Source: Peterkaempfera sp044755465 (GTDB lineage: Bacteria; Actinomycetota; Actinomycetes; Streptomycetales; Streptomycetaceae). Taken from it: a DNA stretch of 64,000 nt. Position 1 is the stretch's first letter; each line of letters opens with the position of its first letter. The position numbers were made by a program, and so were the translations under genes. Of this stretch, positions 32,155-40,758 are shown in pieces. The DNA lies in the NCBI RefSeq assembly GCF_044755465.1, contig NZ_JBIVRB010000006.1, positions 1-64,000 of the forward strand, in the 5' to 3' direction. The notes under the pieces were generated by a model, which had not been told where the DNA came from, did not search any database, and saw only the letters and a list, made by a program, of their open reading frames with translations.

Positions 32155-33813
32155 ATGCGGCGCGGTCCCAAGGTGGTGCTGGCGGGCGTGTGCACCGCGA
32201 TGCTGGCGGTGAGCGGCTACGGCGTCTACAACATCACCCACAGCCTGACCGCTTCGCACCGCAAGCCGGTGGTGGAGCCGACGGCCCTGGCGACCGAGCC
32301 GCCGAGCGACGCCGACGCGACCAAGCTGGCGCGGGCGTTCCTGGACAGCTGGGCCGCCGGGCCGTCCCACTACCCGGGCGCGGCCGGCGACACCGACGTC
32401 CCCGCCGCCGCGCAGCAGGGGCTGGCGGACTTCCACGACGGCCTGAAGCTCTCCTCGGTCCGGTTCGGCGCCGTCACGGCGGTCGGTCCGGCCACCGGGG
32501 TCACCGGCGGCACCCATGTCACCTTCACCATCACCGCGCAGGTCAAGGGCGGCGCCTGGAGCTACCCGGGCGCGCTGGACGTGGTGCGGAGCAGCGGCGG
32601 CGGCACCGCCGTGCACTGGGCGCCGACCGTGCTCCACCCCAAGCTCAAGGAGGATCAGCAGCTGGTCGCGGGCACGCTGCCGGCGGCGGCGGACGACGTC
32701 GTGGTGACCGACTACCACGGGGCGGCCCTCACCAGCGCGAAGTACCCCTCGCTGGGGGACATCATCAGCCAGCTGAAGACCAGGTACGCGGCCAAGGCCA
32801 AGGGCAGCGCCGGCACCGGCGTGGCGATCGTGGACGCCGACGGCGACCGTGTCTCCACCGTGGAGACCTTCACCGCCGCCAAGCCGAAGAAGCTCAGGAC
32901 GACGCTGGACGCCGGACTCCAGGCCGCCGCCGAGCGGGCGGTGAACAGCGCGCGGGTCGGGGACAGGTCGGCGGGCGTGGTCGCCATCGACCACGGCAAC
33001 GGCTACGTCAAGGCGGTGGCGTACCGGGGGAACGACGGCGACATCGCCATCAACGGCTGGTCGGCGCCCGGCTCCACCATGAAGATCATCACCGCCGCCG
33101 CGCTGATCGACCGGGCCGGGATGGGGCCGGGCACCGCCGCGCCCTGCCCGACCACCGCCATGGTCAACGGCCAGATCTTCCACAACGTGGACGATGAGCA
33201 CGCCACCGGCGCCACGCTGTCCGACGCCTTCCGGATGTCCTGCAACACCGCCTTCATCAAGCTGGTCGACAACGCCTGGGACAAGCGGCCGGAGGGCTTC
33301 ACGGCGGTCGGCGACGAGGCGCGGCAGGTCTTCGGGATCGGCAGCTGGTCCATCGGGGTGGCCACCAAGGACCCGCAGCTGAACGATCCGGCCGTCGGTG
33401 ACCGCAATCTGCGGGCGGGCGACGCCATCGGCCAGGGCGACATCGCGGTGAGCCCGCTGGTGATGGCCTCGGTGGCCGCCACCGTACGCAACACCGGCTT
33501 CCGGCAGCCGATCCTGGTCCCGGGTCTTGAGCAGACCCCGGCCCAGCGGCCGATCTCGGCCGGCACCGCGCAGGCCGTCCGGCAGCTGATGCGCGCCACC
33601 GCGCTCGGCGGCACCGCCGCCCCCCGGGTCGGTGACCTGCCCGGGGTGGGCGCCAAGACCGGCACCGCCGAGGTGGGGGAGGGCCGTCCCAACAACGGCT
33701 GGTTCACCGCGTACGACGACCGCATCGCGGTGGCCGCCGAGGTCATCGGCGGTGGGACGGGCGTCGACTCCGCCGGGTATGTGGTCCGCGACGTGCTGCT
33801 GGCCGACCGGTAG
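32155..33813 (+). CDS. Penicillin-binding protein, transpeptidase with NTF2-like (MecA_N) domain
   Basis: 552 residues. Cross-links peptidoglycan on the outer face of the membrane. One N-terminal anchor helix (VVLAGVCTAMLAVSGYGVYNI), an NTF2-like domain (about 50-170) as in MecA-type PBPs, then the transpeptidase domain with all three motifs: SxxK at Ser307-Lys310 (STMK), SxN at Ser362-Asn364 (SCN) and KTG at 501-503. No glycosyltransferase domain, so a class B monofunctional enzyme. GGGGAGG ribosome binding site. MecA-like domain order can be linked to low beta-lactam affinity, but that cannot be judged from sequence. Confidence 0.93.
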   Translation: MRRGPKVVLAGVCTAMLAVSGYGVYNITHSLTASHRKPVVEPTALATEPPSDADATKLARAFLDSWAAGPSHYPGAAGDTDVPAAAQQGLADFHDGLKLSSVRFGAVTAVGPATGVTGGTHVTFTITAQVKGGAWSYPGALDVVRSSGGGTAVHWAPTVLHPKLKEDQQLVAGTLPAAADDVVVTDYHGAALTSAKYPSLGDIISQLKTRYAAKAKGSAGTGVAIVDADGDRVSTVETFTAAKPKKLRTTLDAGLQAAAERAVNSARVGDRSAGVVAIDHGNGYVKAVAYRGNDGDIAINGWSAPGSTMKIITAAALIDRAGMGPGTAAPCPTTAMVNGQIFHNVDDEHATGATLSDAFRMSCNTAFIKLVDNAWDKRPEGFTAVGDEARQVFGIGSWSIGVATKDPQLNDPAVGDRNLRAGDAIGQGDIAVSPLVMASVAATVRNTGFRQPILVPGLEQTPAQRPISAGTAQAVRQLMRATALGGTAAPRVGDLPGVGAKTGTAEVGEGRPNNGWFTAYDDRIAVAAEVIGGGTGVDSAGYVVRDVLLADR

Positions 33814-33819
33814 CCGGAC

Positions 33820-34404
33820 TCAGACGCCCGCCCTGGCTGGTCCGGGGCGGGGGTTGAGGCCCTGCGCGATCCGGCGGGCCACATCGATGACCTGCTCGTC
33901 CGGCGCGTCCAGCCCTTGCGCGGCGACCAGGGTGAGGTTGATGCTGAGCAGTGCCACCCGGGTGCGCAGCGTCTCCTCCAGGGACGCCTCCGGGTCGGTG
34001 ACGGAGTCGAACAGCTCCAGCAGGCGCTCGAAGACGCCCTCCTGCTCGGGCCGCAGGTCGCGGACCACGCGGTGGTTGGTGAGGACGAAGCGCATCGTCC
34101 GCAGGCCCCGCCCGGCGGCCAGCGCGCTCCACCGGTCGATGATCTCCTCGCGCAGCTGCGGCCCGGCGGGCTGGGTGGCGGCCCAGCCGATCAGCTCGTC
34201 CAGATTGGCCAGGTGGGCGGTGAGCAGCGAGCGGACGATGTCCTCCTTGCTCGCGAAGTGGTAGTACAACGCGGCCTTGGTGATCCCCAGGCACTCGGCG
34301 ATCTCGCGCAGCGAGGTGGCCTCGTAGCCCCGCTCGGTGAACAGCGACAGCGCGACCTCCTGGATCTCGCTCTTGGTGTCGCCGCCCCGCCGGTGTCCTG
34401 CCAT
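33820..34404 (-). CDS. TetR/AcrR family regulator of the adjacent MFS pump
   Basis: 194 residues. HTH at about residues 12-57 (SEIQEVALSLFTERGYEATSLREIAECLGITKAALYYHF). The helical C-terminal domain has RTMRFVLTNHRVVRDL. A GTG directly before the ATG (34407) is an alternative start. Divergent from the DHA2 pump gene at 34566, with two tandem palindromes between them that fit TetR operators. The inference is drug- or metabolite-induced derepression of the pump. Confidence 0.92.
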   Translation of the reverse strand: MAGHRRGGDTKSEIQEVALSLFTERGYEATSLREIAECLGITKAALYYHFASKEDIVRSLLTAHLANLDELIGWAATQPAGPQLREEIIDRWSALAAGRGLRTMRFVLTNHRVVRDLRPEQEGVFERLLELFDSVTDPEASLEETLRTRVALLSINLTLVAAQGLDAPDEQVIDVARRIAQGLNPRPGPARAGV

Positions 34405-34465
34405 CACGCGTCCGCCTTTCCGGTTGTGCCCTGCCCGATCGTGTCCATCCGAGGCCGGATTGCCA

Positions 34466-34507
34466 ACTTACCGGCCGACCAGTTAAATTACTAACCGGCC
34501 GGTAAGT
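34466..34507. promoter_or_regulatory. Tandem TetR operators
   Basis: Site 2, ACTAACCGGCCGGTAAGT at 34490-34507, is an 18-bp palindrome with one mismatched pair. Site 1, ACTTACCGGCCGACCAGT at 34466-34483, is a weaker copy 24 bases away. Long-range arms CTTACCGGCC and GGCCGGTAAG (34467-34476, 34497-34506) also pair. Confidence 0.75.
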
Positions 34508-34565
34508 ACCGGGCTGTACTTCTGCACCTCTGCACATCCGAACCTCTGTATCGAAAGGCCACGCC

Positions 34566-36152
34566 ATGGCACCGACTGCGGCGGACTCCGCCCAAGGGAC
34601 CGACGCCCGGTTCAGCCATCGCGAGATCATGGTCGCGATGAGCGGCCTCGTCATCGCGATGCTGCTGGCGATGCTGGACAACATGATCGTAGCTCCGGCA
34701 CTGCCCACCATCGTGGGTGACCTGGGCGGGCTGAACCACCTGGCCTGGGTGACCACCGGCTACATCCTGGCGTCCACCGCCGCCACGCCCATCTGGGGCA
34801 AGCTCGGTGACCTCTTCGGCCGCCGCTCGACCTTCATCGCCTCCATCGTGATCTTCCTGCTCGGCTCGGCGCTCTGCGGCATGTCGCAGAACATGGGCGA
34901 GCTGATCGGCTTCCGCGCCCTCCAGGGCCTGGGCGCCGGCGGCCTGATGGTCGGCGTGATGGCGGTGCTCGGTGAGATGGTGCCGCCCCGCGACCGTGGC
35001 AAGTACCAGGGCGTGATGATGGCCGTGATGCCGGTCGCCATGATCGGCGGCCCGCTGGCCGGCGGCTTCATCACCGACAACCTCAGCTGGCGCTGGGCCT
35101 TCTACGTCAACCTGCCGCTGGGCGTCGTCGCCCTGGGCGTGTGCTGGTTCACCCTGGCCAAGCTGCCGCGCGGCACCGGTCGCGCCCGGATCGACTGGAC
35201 CGGCGCCGGCCTGCTGACCACCTGGATCACGGCCCTGGTGCTGATCACCAGCTGGGGCGGCACCCAGTACGACTGGGCCTCCGCGCCGATCATCGGCCTG
35301 GCGGTGCTGACCATCGTCGCCTTCCTCGCCTTCGTGGCCGTGGAGCGCCGCGTCGACGAGCCGATCATGCCGCTGTCGGTCTTCCGCAACCGCAACTTCT
35401 CGCTGGCCGGCGCGCTCAGCTTCATCTCCGGCTTCGCGATGTTCGGCGGCGTGACCTTCCTGCCGCAGTTCCAGCAGTTCGTCCAGGGTTCCTCGGCCAC
35501 CAACAGCGGTCTGCTGCTGATGCCGATGATGATCGCCGCCATGGTGTTCTCGGTGGGCGGCGGCGCCGTGATCAGCAAGACCGGCCACTACCGGGCCATG
35601 CCGATCATCGGCAGCGCGCTGATGGCGGTCGGCCTCGGCCTCTTCGCCACCATGGGCACCGACACCTCGCGCGGCACCACCTCGCTGTACATGGTCGTCC
35701 TCGGCGCCGGCATGGGCTGCCTGATGCAGACCACCATGCTCATCGCGCAGAACAGCTCCCCGGTGCGCGACATCGGCGCCGCCACCGGAGCCGCCACCTT
35801 CCTGCGCAACATGGGCGGCTCGCTCGGCGTGTCCCTGCTGGGCGCCATCTACACCACCACCCTCACCCACTCCATGACCACCCACGGCGGCGCCGGCGCC
35901 GCCTCGGGCGGCGCGGTGTCGCAGATGACCCCGGAGGCGCTGAAGGCCCTGCCGGAGGCGGCCCGCGCGCTGTTCCAGCGGGCGGTCACCGACGGTATCG
36001 ACGCCATCTTCACCTGGGGCGCCGTCATCGCGGCCATCGGCCTGGTGATCTCCCTGTTCATCCGGCATGTGCCGCTGCGGGGCTTCAGCAAGCCCGCCGC
36101 CGCCGAGCCGGCCCGCGACCCGGAGCCCACGCCCGCGCCCGCCCAGAGCTGA
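34566..36152 (+). CDS. DHA2-family MFS multidrug transporter
   Basis: 528 residues, fourteen helices. Helix 1 has AMLDNMIVAPALPTIVGDLGG, motif A GKLGDLFGRRSTFI, RALQGLGAGGLMVGVMAVLGEM and GGFITDNLSWRWAFYVNLPLG, all typical of EmrB/QacA-type pumps. The gene is less extreme in GC than its neighbours, with many ATG Met codons. The regulator is the divergent TetR gene. The 3' end is embedded in a 15-bp tandem duplication (36141-36170). Confidence 0.93.
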   Translation: MAPTAADSAQGTDARFSHREIMVAMSGLVIAMLLAMLDNMIVAPALPTIVGDLGGLNHLAWVTTGYILASTAATPIWGKLGDLFGRRSTFIASIVIFLLGSALCGMSQNMGELIGFRALQGLGAGGLMVGVMAVLGEMVPPRDRGKYQGVMMAVMPVAMIGGPLAGGFITDNLSWRWAFYVNLPLGVVALGVCWFTLAKLPRGTGRARIDWTGAGLLTTWITALVLITSWGGTQYDWASAPIIGLAVLTIVAFLAFVAVERRVDEPIMPLSVFRNRNFSLAGALSFISGFAMFGGVTFLPQFQQFVQGSSATNSGLLLMPMMIAAMVFSVGGGAVISKTGHYRAMPIIGSALMAVGLGLFATMGTDTSRGTTSLYMVVLGAGMGCLMQTTMLIAQNSSPVRDIGAATGAATFLRNMGGSLGVSLLGAIYTTTLTHSMTTHGGAGAASGGAVSQMTPEALKALPEAARALFQRAVTDGIDAIFTWGAVIAAIGLVISLFIRHVPLRGFSKPAAAEPARDPEPTPAPAQS

Positions 36153-36170
36153 GCCGCCCAGAGCTGAGCC
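36141..36170 (+). repeat. 15-bp tandem duplication across the stop codon
   Basis: GCCCAGAGCTGAGCC occurs twice in tandem (36141-36155, 36156-36170); the first copy contains the TGA of the MFS gene. Confidence 0.85.
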
Positions 36171-36413
36171 TGACGGCCGCAGACCCTGACGGAAGCAGAG
36201 CCGAGCCGGACGGCCGCGGCGGGGGGGGGGGCCCCCCCCCCCCCCCCCCCCCCGCCCCCGGCTCGCGCCCCCGCCGCCCCCCCACAGCGGCGCCCCCCTG
36301 CGCTGAGCGGGACGGGGGGGGGGCCGGGGGCCCGCCCCCCCCCGCCCCCCGGCCGCCGCGTTCTGCTGCCCGCCCGGCCGCCGGCCCGGCGGACGGCCCT
36401 CTAGAGTGGGGGC
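36171..36413. other. Low-complexity G/C homopolymer region
   Basis: Contains eleven G followed by twenty-two C (36221-36253) and several further runs of six to ten G or C up to 36350. No gene. Sequence quality here is doubtful: such runs are a usual place for read or assembly errors. If real, it would form a very stable hairpin between the MFS and S4 genes. Confidence 0.6.
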
Positions 36414-36788
36414 ATGGCTCCGGAGGAGGGGGCGGTACGGGTCGACAGCTGGATCTGGTCCGTACGCCTGACGAAGACACGCGCACTGGCGGCCGCGGCC
36501 TGCCGCGCCGGCCATGTCAAGGTCAACGGGGACCGGGTCAAACCGGCCCACCCGCTGCACCCCGGCGACGAGGTGCGACTCCAGCACGACGGCCGCGAGC
36601 GGATCGTCATCGTCACCCGCCTGGTCCGCAAGCGGATCGGGGCCGCCGTCGCCGCCGAGTGCCTCATCGACAAGAGCCCCCCGCCGCCGCCGCGCGAGCA
36701 GGCCGTGGTGGTCGGCCTCCGGGACCGTGGCGCCGGCCGCCCCACCAAGCGCGAACGGCGCGACCTGCAACAGCTGCGCGGCCGCTGA
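36414..36788 (+). CDS. S4-domain RNA-binding protein (Hsp15-like)
   Basis: 124 residues. VRVDSWIWSVRLTKTRALAAAACRAGHVKVNGDRVKPAHPLHPGDEV is a complete S4 fold, and RPTKRERRDLQQLRG is the basic C-terminal tail seen in Hsp15/YlmH-like proteins. Likely binds stalled ribosomal subunits or rRNA. No ribosome binding site is clear, as the low-complexity tract lies just upstream. Confidence 0.9.
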   Translation: MAPEEGAVRVDSWIWSVRLTKTRALAAAACRAGHVKVNGDRVKPAHPLHPGDEVRLQHDGRERIVIVTRLVRKRIGAAVAAECLIDKSPPPPPREQAVVVGLRDRGAGRPTKRERRDLQQLRGR

Positions 36789-37089
36789 GCCCTGGCCGAA
36801 AGCCGCCCCTTTCCGCCCCGGCGGCCGCGCGGGAGACCCCGCCCCCTCCGCCGCCGTGACACCGGGCAGTACACCCTTTCCGGCTGCTGGTGCAGCCGCT
36901 GCGTCTCGGCTGCGGGTCCGTCGTCAGCTGCCTGGGCGGCCCCGGTGCGCCATGCGACGCAGAGCGTTCGGTCCGGGCGTCGGTCTCCTTGGGTGGTGAC
37001 TCGGCCGCCGTACCGGGTAGCAGCCGCTGAGCGGCTCCGCACCTTCTCCCGTCCCATCGACCCACTGACGCCACCCGAAGGGCTGACCC
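36789..37089. other. Gap of 301 bases, no gene seen
   Basis: No frame here has a start with ribosome binding site or a known product. It presumably carries the promoter of the L,D-transpeptidase gene; the only ribosome-binding-like stretch is CGAAGGG just before 37090. Confidence 0.4.
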
Positions 37090-37875
37090 ATGTCCGCACA
37101 CCTCCTGCCGACCGCCGGCCGCCGGGTGAGCCCGGTCGTCGCGCTGCTCGCCCTGGGGACGCTCGCCGGATGCGCGGCCGACACCGGGGCGCGGCCCGCC
37201 GCCGCTCCCGGCGCCGCCGCGACGCTCCGCGTCCAGCCGGACGGGACGCACGGCGCCGCCGTACCCGCCCCCGCCCGGCCGGCACTGCCCGCCCGGGTAC
37301 CCGGGCTGGGCCCGGCGACCCGGGCCCGGGTCCCCGCGCAGGCCCGGCAGGTCCTGGTGGTTACCGGCAGGGCCGCGGACTCGGCCGACGCCACGGCGGT
37401 CCTGTGGACGCGTACCGGCCACGGCTGGCGGCCCGGCGCCGCCTGGCCCGCCCACAACGCCCTGCACGGCTGGAGCCGCGACCACTGGGCGGGCGACCTG
37501 CGCTCACCCATCGGCGTCTTCACCCTCACCGCCGCCGGCGGCCGGCTCCCCGACCCGGGCACCGGGCTCCCGTACAGCCGCTCCCGGGCCTTCTCCACCG
37601 GGGGCACCGGCTTCACCGGCGAACCCCTGGCGGGCTCCTTCGACTATGTGGTGGCCATCGACTACAACCGGGTACCGGGCACCTCGCCGCTGGACGCGGC
37701 CAAGCCGCTGGGGGCGTCCCGGGGCGGCGGCATCTGGCTGCACGTCGACCACGGCGGCCCCACCCACGGCTGCGTCAGCCTCACCAAGGACCGGATGAAG
37801 CAGCTGCTGCGCGCCCTGAAGCCGGGGCAGCACCCCGTCGTCGTGATGGGGGACGCCCACTCGCTGGCGTCCTGA
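37090..37875 (+). CDS. L,D-transpeptidase (YkuD) family lipoprotein
   Basis: 261 residues. The signal peptide ends LGTLAGC, Cys28 being the likely lipidated residue. The YkuD catalytic motif is present as LHVDHGG...THGCVSL, with Cys228 as nucleophile and His226 nearby. The subgroup resembles the short secreted proteins with an RSPIGVFTLT substrate-loop segment. Probable role: 3-3 cross-linking or anchoring of envelope proteins, outside the cell. It follows the S4 gene by 300 bases and is convergent with trpA. Confidence 0.88.
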   Translation: MSAHLLPTAGRRVSPVVALLALGTLAGCAADTGARPAAAPGAAATLRVQPDGTHGAAVPAPARPALPARVPGLGPATRARVPAQARQVLVVTGRAADSADATAVLWTRTGHGWRPGAAWPAHNALHGWSRDHWAGDLRSPIGVFTLTAAGGRLPDPGTGLPYSRSRAFSTGGTGFTGEPLAGSFDYVVAIDYNRVPGTSPLDAAKPLGASRGGGIWLHVDHGGPTHGCVSLTKDRMKQLLRALKPGQHPVVVMGDAHSLAS

Positions 37876-37914
37876 CCGGGCCCGGCGGCCAGGACGGCTC
37901 GACCACCGGTCAGG
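37871..37914. terminator. Weak convergent hairpin
   Basis: CCTGACCGG at 37871-37879 pairs with 37906-37914 (9 bp, 26-base loop). The TGA of the L,D-transpeptidase gene lies inside the left arm. Confidence 0.4.
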
Positions 37915-37953
37915 AGCGCGCCCGGCCGCGCGGGGCGCGGGAGGGAACCGGGA

Positions 37954-38802
37954 TCAGGCCGCCGGATGCATCCGCCGCCGTACGCCGGCGGCCAACTCGG
38001 CGGCCAGCTCGGCGGCGGCGGCGATGCCGGCCGCTCCCGGGGCGTCGCGGAGGCGTCTGATCAGCTCCGAGCCGACGATGGCGGCGTCCGCGATCCGGCT
38101 GAGCTGAGCGGCGTGGTCGGCGGTGGAGACCCCGATGCCGACGCCGATCGGCAGCAGCGGCGCGGCCTCGCGCAACCGGTTGATGAAGGCGGGCAGTCGG
38201 GGGTTGAGCGGGCCGCAGTGGCCGGTGACCCCGCCGACGGCGGGGGCGTAGACCATGCCGCTGCTGGCCGCGCACACCTGGGCCAGCCGGGCGTCGCTGG
38301 CGTTGGGCGCGGCCACCAGGATGGTGTGCAGTCCGTGGTCGCGGGCGGCTTCCAGCCAGGGCCCGGCCTCGTCCACCGGCAGGTCCGGCAGGATCACCCC
38401 GGCGGCCCCGGCGTCGGCGAGGTCGGCGGCGAAGCGCTGCGGACCGTAGCGGTCGACGGGCTGCCAGTACGTCATGGCGACCAGCTGGGCGGGGGAGGAG
38501 GCGGCGAGTTCGCGCACGATGCCGAAGAGATGGCCGGTACGGAAGCCGGCCCGCAGCGCCTGGACTCCGGCGGCCTGGATGGTGGGGCCGTCCATCACCG
38601 GGTCGGAGAACGGGATGCCGATCTCCAGGATGTCCGCGTGCCGGCCGAGCGCGTACAGCGCGTCCAGGCTCGTGTCCAGGGTCGGATAGCCGGCCGGGAG
38701 GTACGCCGCGAGCAGCGCCCTTCCCTCGGCGCGGGCGGTGCGGAAGGCCCGGTCCAACTCGGTGGCCGCGACCGGACGGGCGGGTGCGAGGGTCATTGTC
38801 AT
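37954..38802 (-). CDS. trpA: Tryptophan synthase alpha subunit, isolated and divergent
   Basis: 282 residues. Cleaves indole-3-glycerol phosphate to indole. The catalytic Glu60 (LEIGIPFSDP) and Asp71 (MDGPTIQ) are kept at the usual 11-residue spacing. The loop that usually reads VSRTGVTG-like is here APAVGGVTGHCG, which is atypical, and the C-terminus is Ala-rich. No trpB, trpC or other trp gene lies within the window, so this is either a lone second copy or an indole-forming paralogue feeding secondary metabolism. A 23-residue ORF ends 18 bases upstream. Confidence 0.88.
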   Translation of the reverse strand: MTMTLAPARPVAATELDRAFRTARAEGRALLAAYLPAGYPTLDTSLDALYALGRHADILEIGIPFSDPVMDGPTIQAAGVQALRAGFRTGHLFGIVRELAASSPAQLVAMTYWQPVDRYGPQRFAADLADAGAAGVILPDLPVDEAGPWLEAARDHGLHTILVAAPNASDARLAQVCAASSGMVYAPAVGGVTGHCGPLNPRLPAFINRLREAAPLLPIGVGIGVSTADHAAQLSRIADAAIVGSELIRRLRDAPGAAGIAAAAELAAELAAGVRRRMHPAA

Positions 38803-38820
38803 GATCGGGTGCCCCGGCCG

Positions 38821-38892
38821 TCAGGCGGAGGCGGGTGCGCGGCGCGGTCGCGGCAGTGCCGGGGCACTGTGGAGGAGGTCGGGCACGGTCAT
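38821..38892 (-). CDS. Possible 23-residue upstream ORF of trpA
   Basis: ATG at 38892, TGA at 38821, 18 bases before the trpA start. GGAGCAG lies 6 bases before the ATG. The product (MTVPDLLHSAPALPRPRR...) contains no Trp, so it is not a classical trp leader peptide. May be a translated leader or a chance frame. Confidence 0.3.
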   Translation of the reverse strand: MTVPDLLHSAPALPRPRRAPASA

Positions 38893-39076
38893 CAAACTGC
38901 TCCAGACTGCTGGGAGCCGCCCGGGGGCGGCAGGGGTGGGTCGGTGTGCACCGCGGCTCGCGGCCCGCGCCGGGGCGCCGCCGGTGTGGGGCGGCACCGC
39001 GGTCTCCGGCGACCGGGCGGGCCGATGAGCTCGGGCCCGCGTCGTGCGGCGGGGTGTCCCGGGCTTGCGCGTACGG

Positions 39077-39212
39077 GCGATGCCCACGGTCAACGACGGC
39101 ACCCGCCCCCCGGACACGGGGTGTGTCGGGCTCATCGCGTCGGCCACGGCCGGCCCCGCCCGCGCGGGGCGATGCCCCTGCTCAACGACAGCCCCCACTC
39201 CCCGGACACGGG
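39077..39212. repeat. Pair of imperfect 44-bp direct repeats
   Basis: Units 39077-39120 and 39169-39212 both begin GCGATGCCC and end CCCCGGACACGGG, with similar middle parts (CAACGAC shared). Period 92 bases. Confidence 0.75.
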
Positions 39213-39370
39213 TCCTCCGGCGGGGTGTTTCCAAGGGGGTTTCCCCGGTCGGGGGCGCGGGAAGTCGGGGTCTGCGCAGGGGCCTGACCGGCGGGGAGTG
39301 TGCACCGTGGCCGGGTGGTTGACCGCGCCGTTCTCCATGCCCCGGGGCGGCCGGATGTGTCTCCCGGGAC

Positions 39371-39403
39371 GGGGTTTCTCCCGGCAGGGGCGGGAGAAAC
39401 CCC
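39371..39403. repeat. Perfect 13-bp palindromic hairpin element
   Basis: GGGGTTTCTCCCG at 39371-39383 pairs with CGGGAGAAACCCC at 39391-39403, loop GCAGGGG. Related but weaker copies occur at about 39240-39262 and 39517-39540 (GTCCCC...GGGGAC). Confidence 0.8.
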
Positions 39404-39786
39404 GCACCTTGGTGGCGGCCCGCGCGCTGCGGGGTGTGCACCTCGGGTGGGTGGTCGGCCGCGCCGCCGGGCGGTGGGTGGTCGGTCGTCTGCGCATGTG
39501 TCTCCCGGGTGGGTGTGTCCCCGACAGGGGCGCGGGGGACCACGCGAGAAGCCCGCAGCTACGTGGGGCCCGCTGGACGCGAGTGTCCAGCTCGGCGGGT
39601 GATTCGCTGCCCTACCCGTCGGAAACACCCGTTCGGATGACGCCCAGGCCGGTCGCGCCGAGCGCGGGTTCACGCCGTCGGCGTACCGGCGTCCGGAACC
39701 AACTGCCCCGGAGCTGCCAGGAGTTGGTCCGATCCGGCATGATGGCGATCATGCAGGGGGTGCCTGCACCGGACGGAGGAGAACCT

Positions 39787-40602
39787 GTGGGTACGGAGTG
39801 GGAGTCCACCGTGGCGGAGCGGCTCGACCCGACCGTGGCGCACAACGCCCGGGTCTGGAACTACTGGCTGGGCGGCAAGGACCACTACCTCGCCGACCGC
39901 ACGGTGGGCGACCACGTCTTCCGGATGTTCCCGGGCATCGTCCAGGTGGCGCGGGCCGACCGGGAGTTCCTCGGCCGCGCGGTGCGCTATCTGGCCGACA
40001 CGGCGGGCATACGGCAGTTCCTGGACATCGGCACCGGACTGCCCACCGCCGAGAACACCCATGACGTCGCCCAGCGGGTGGCCCCGGAGTCGCGGATCGT
40101 CTACGCCGACAACGACGCCCTGGTGCTGGTCCACGCCCGCGCCCTGCTGAGCAGTACGCGGGAGGGCGCCACCGACTACGTCGACGCCGACATCCGCGAC
40201 ACCGCCCGGCTGCTGGAGGCCGCCGCCGAGACGCTGGACTTCGAACAGCCGGTGGCGGTCATGCTGCTGGGCATCCTGAACTTCGTCCTGGACACCGCGG
40301 AGGCGCAGCGGGTGGTGGCCGAGATCATGGCGGCGGTGCCGTCCGGCAGCCATCTGGTGATCACCCACCCCACCCTGGAACTCGGCGGCGAGGAGAACAC
40401 CAAGGCGATGCGGTTCTGGAACGAGAACGCCAAGCCGCCGATCACCGCGCGTAGCGGTGCGGAGATCGCCCGATTCTTCGACGGTCTGGAGATCCTGGAC
40501 CCGGGCCTGGTCTCCTGCGCGCTGTGGCGGCCGGATCCGGTCGACGGCGGGGAGGCTCCGGTGCAGGTGGCGCAGTATGCGGCGGTCGGCCGTAAGCCCT
40601 GA
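39787..40602 (+). CDS. DUF574-type SAM-dependent methyltransferase
   Basis: 271 residues. ARVWNYWLGGKDHYLADRTVGD, FLDIGTGLPTAENTHDVAQ (the SAM-binding loop) and LLGILNFVLDTAEAQRVV are the conserved blocks of PF04672, a large family almost confined to actinomycetes. Substrate unknown. The GTG at 39787 with GGAGGAG at 39775-39781 is preferred; the frame is open upstream past ATGs at 39739-39751. Confidence 0.88.
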   Translation: MGTEWESTVAERLDPTVAHNARVWNYWLGGKDHYLADRTVGDHVFRMFPGIVQVARADREFLGRAVRYLADTAGIRQFLDIGTGLPTAENTHDVAQRVAPESRIVYADNDALVLVHARALLSSTREGATDYVDADIRDTARLLEAAAETLDFEQPVAVMLLGILNFVLDTAEAQRVVAEIMAAVPSGSHLVITHPTLELGGEENTKAMRFWNENAKPPITARSGAEIARFFDGLEILDPGLVSCALWRPDPVDGGEAPVQVAQYAAVGRKP

Positions 40603-40621
40603 TCACCTGGGCGCGACACCA

Positions 40622-40650
40622 GGGCCACCGCCGGTCGGGAGCGGTGGCCC
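40622..40650 (+). terminator. Hairpin terminator after the methyltransferase gene
   Basis: Perfect 10-bp stem GGGCCACCGC (40622-40631) with 40641-40650, followed by TT, 19 bases after the stop. Confidence 0.8.
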
Positions 40651-40758
40651 TTGGCATGTTCTGTCCAGGTTCGCCACTGTGCGTGCTCTGGATGACCGTG
40701 TGCAGAAAGTCGTGTCATGTCTCTTGCCAATCGCTCGAACGGTCGTCGAAACTCTGCA

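Larger units (their letters stand above)
38893..39786. other. 894-base repeat-rich gap without a gene
   Basis: No frame is convincing on either strand. It holds two imperfect 44-bp direct repeats, a perfect 13-bp hairpin and at least three degenerate G-rich elements sharing a core like CGRYMGGGGCG. The high density of repeats suggests a non-functional or decayed segment, or a cluster of mobile palindromic elements of the type seen between Streptomyces genes. Confidence 0.55.

Noticed and set aside
38821..38892. Classical trp attenuator leader before trpA
   Set aside because: The 23-residue ORF contains no Trp codons and no alternative hairpins were seen; kept only as a possible small ORF.
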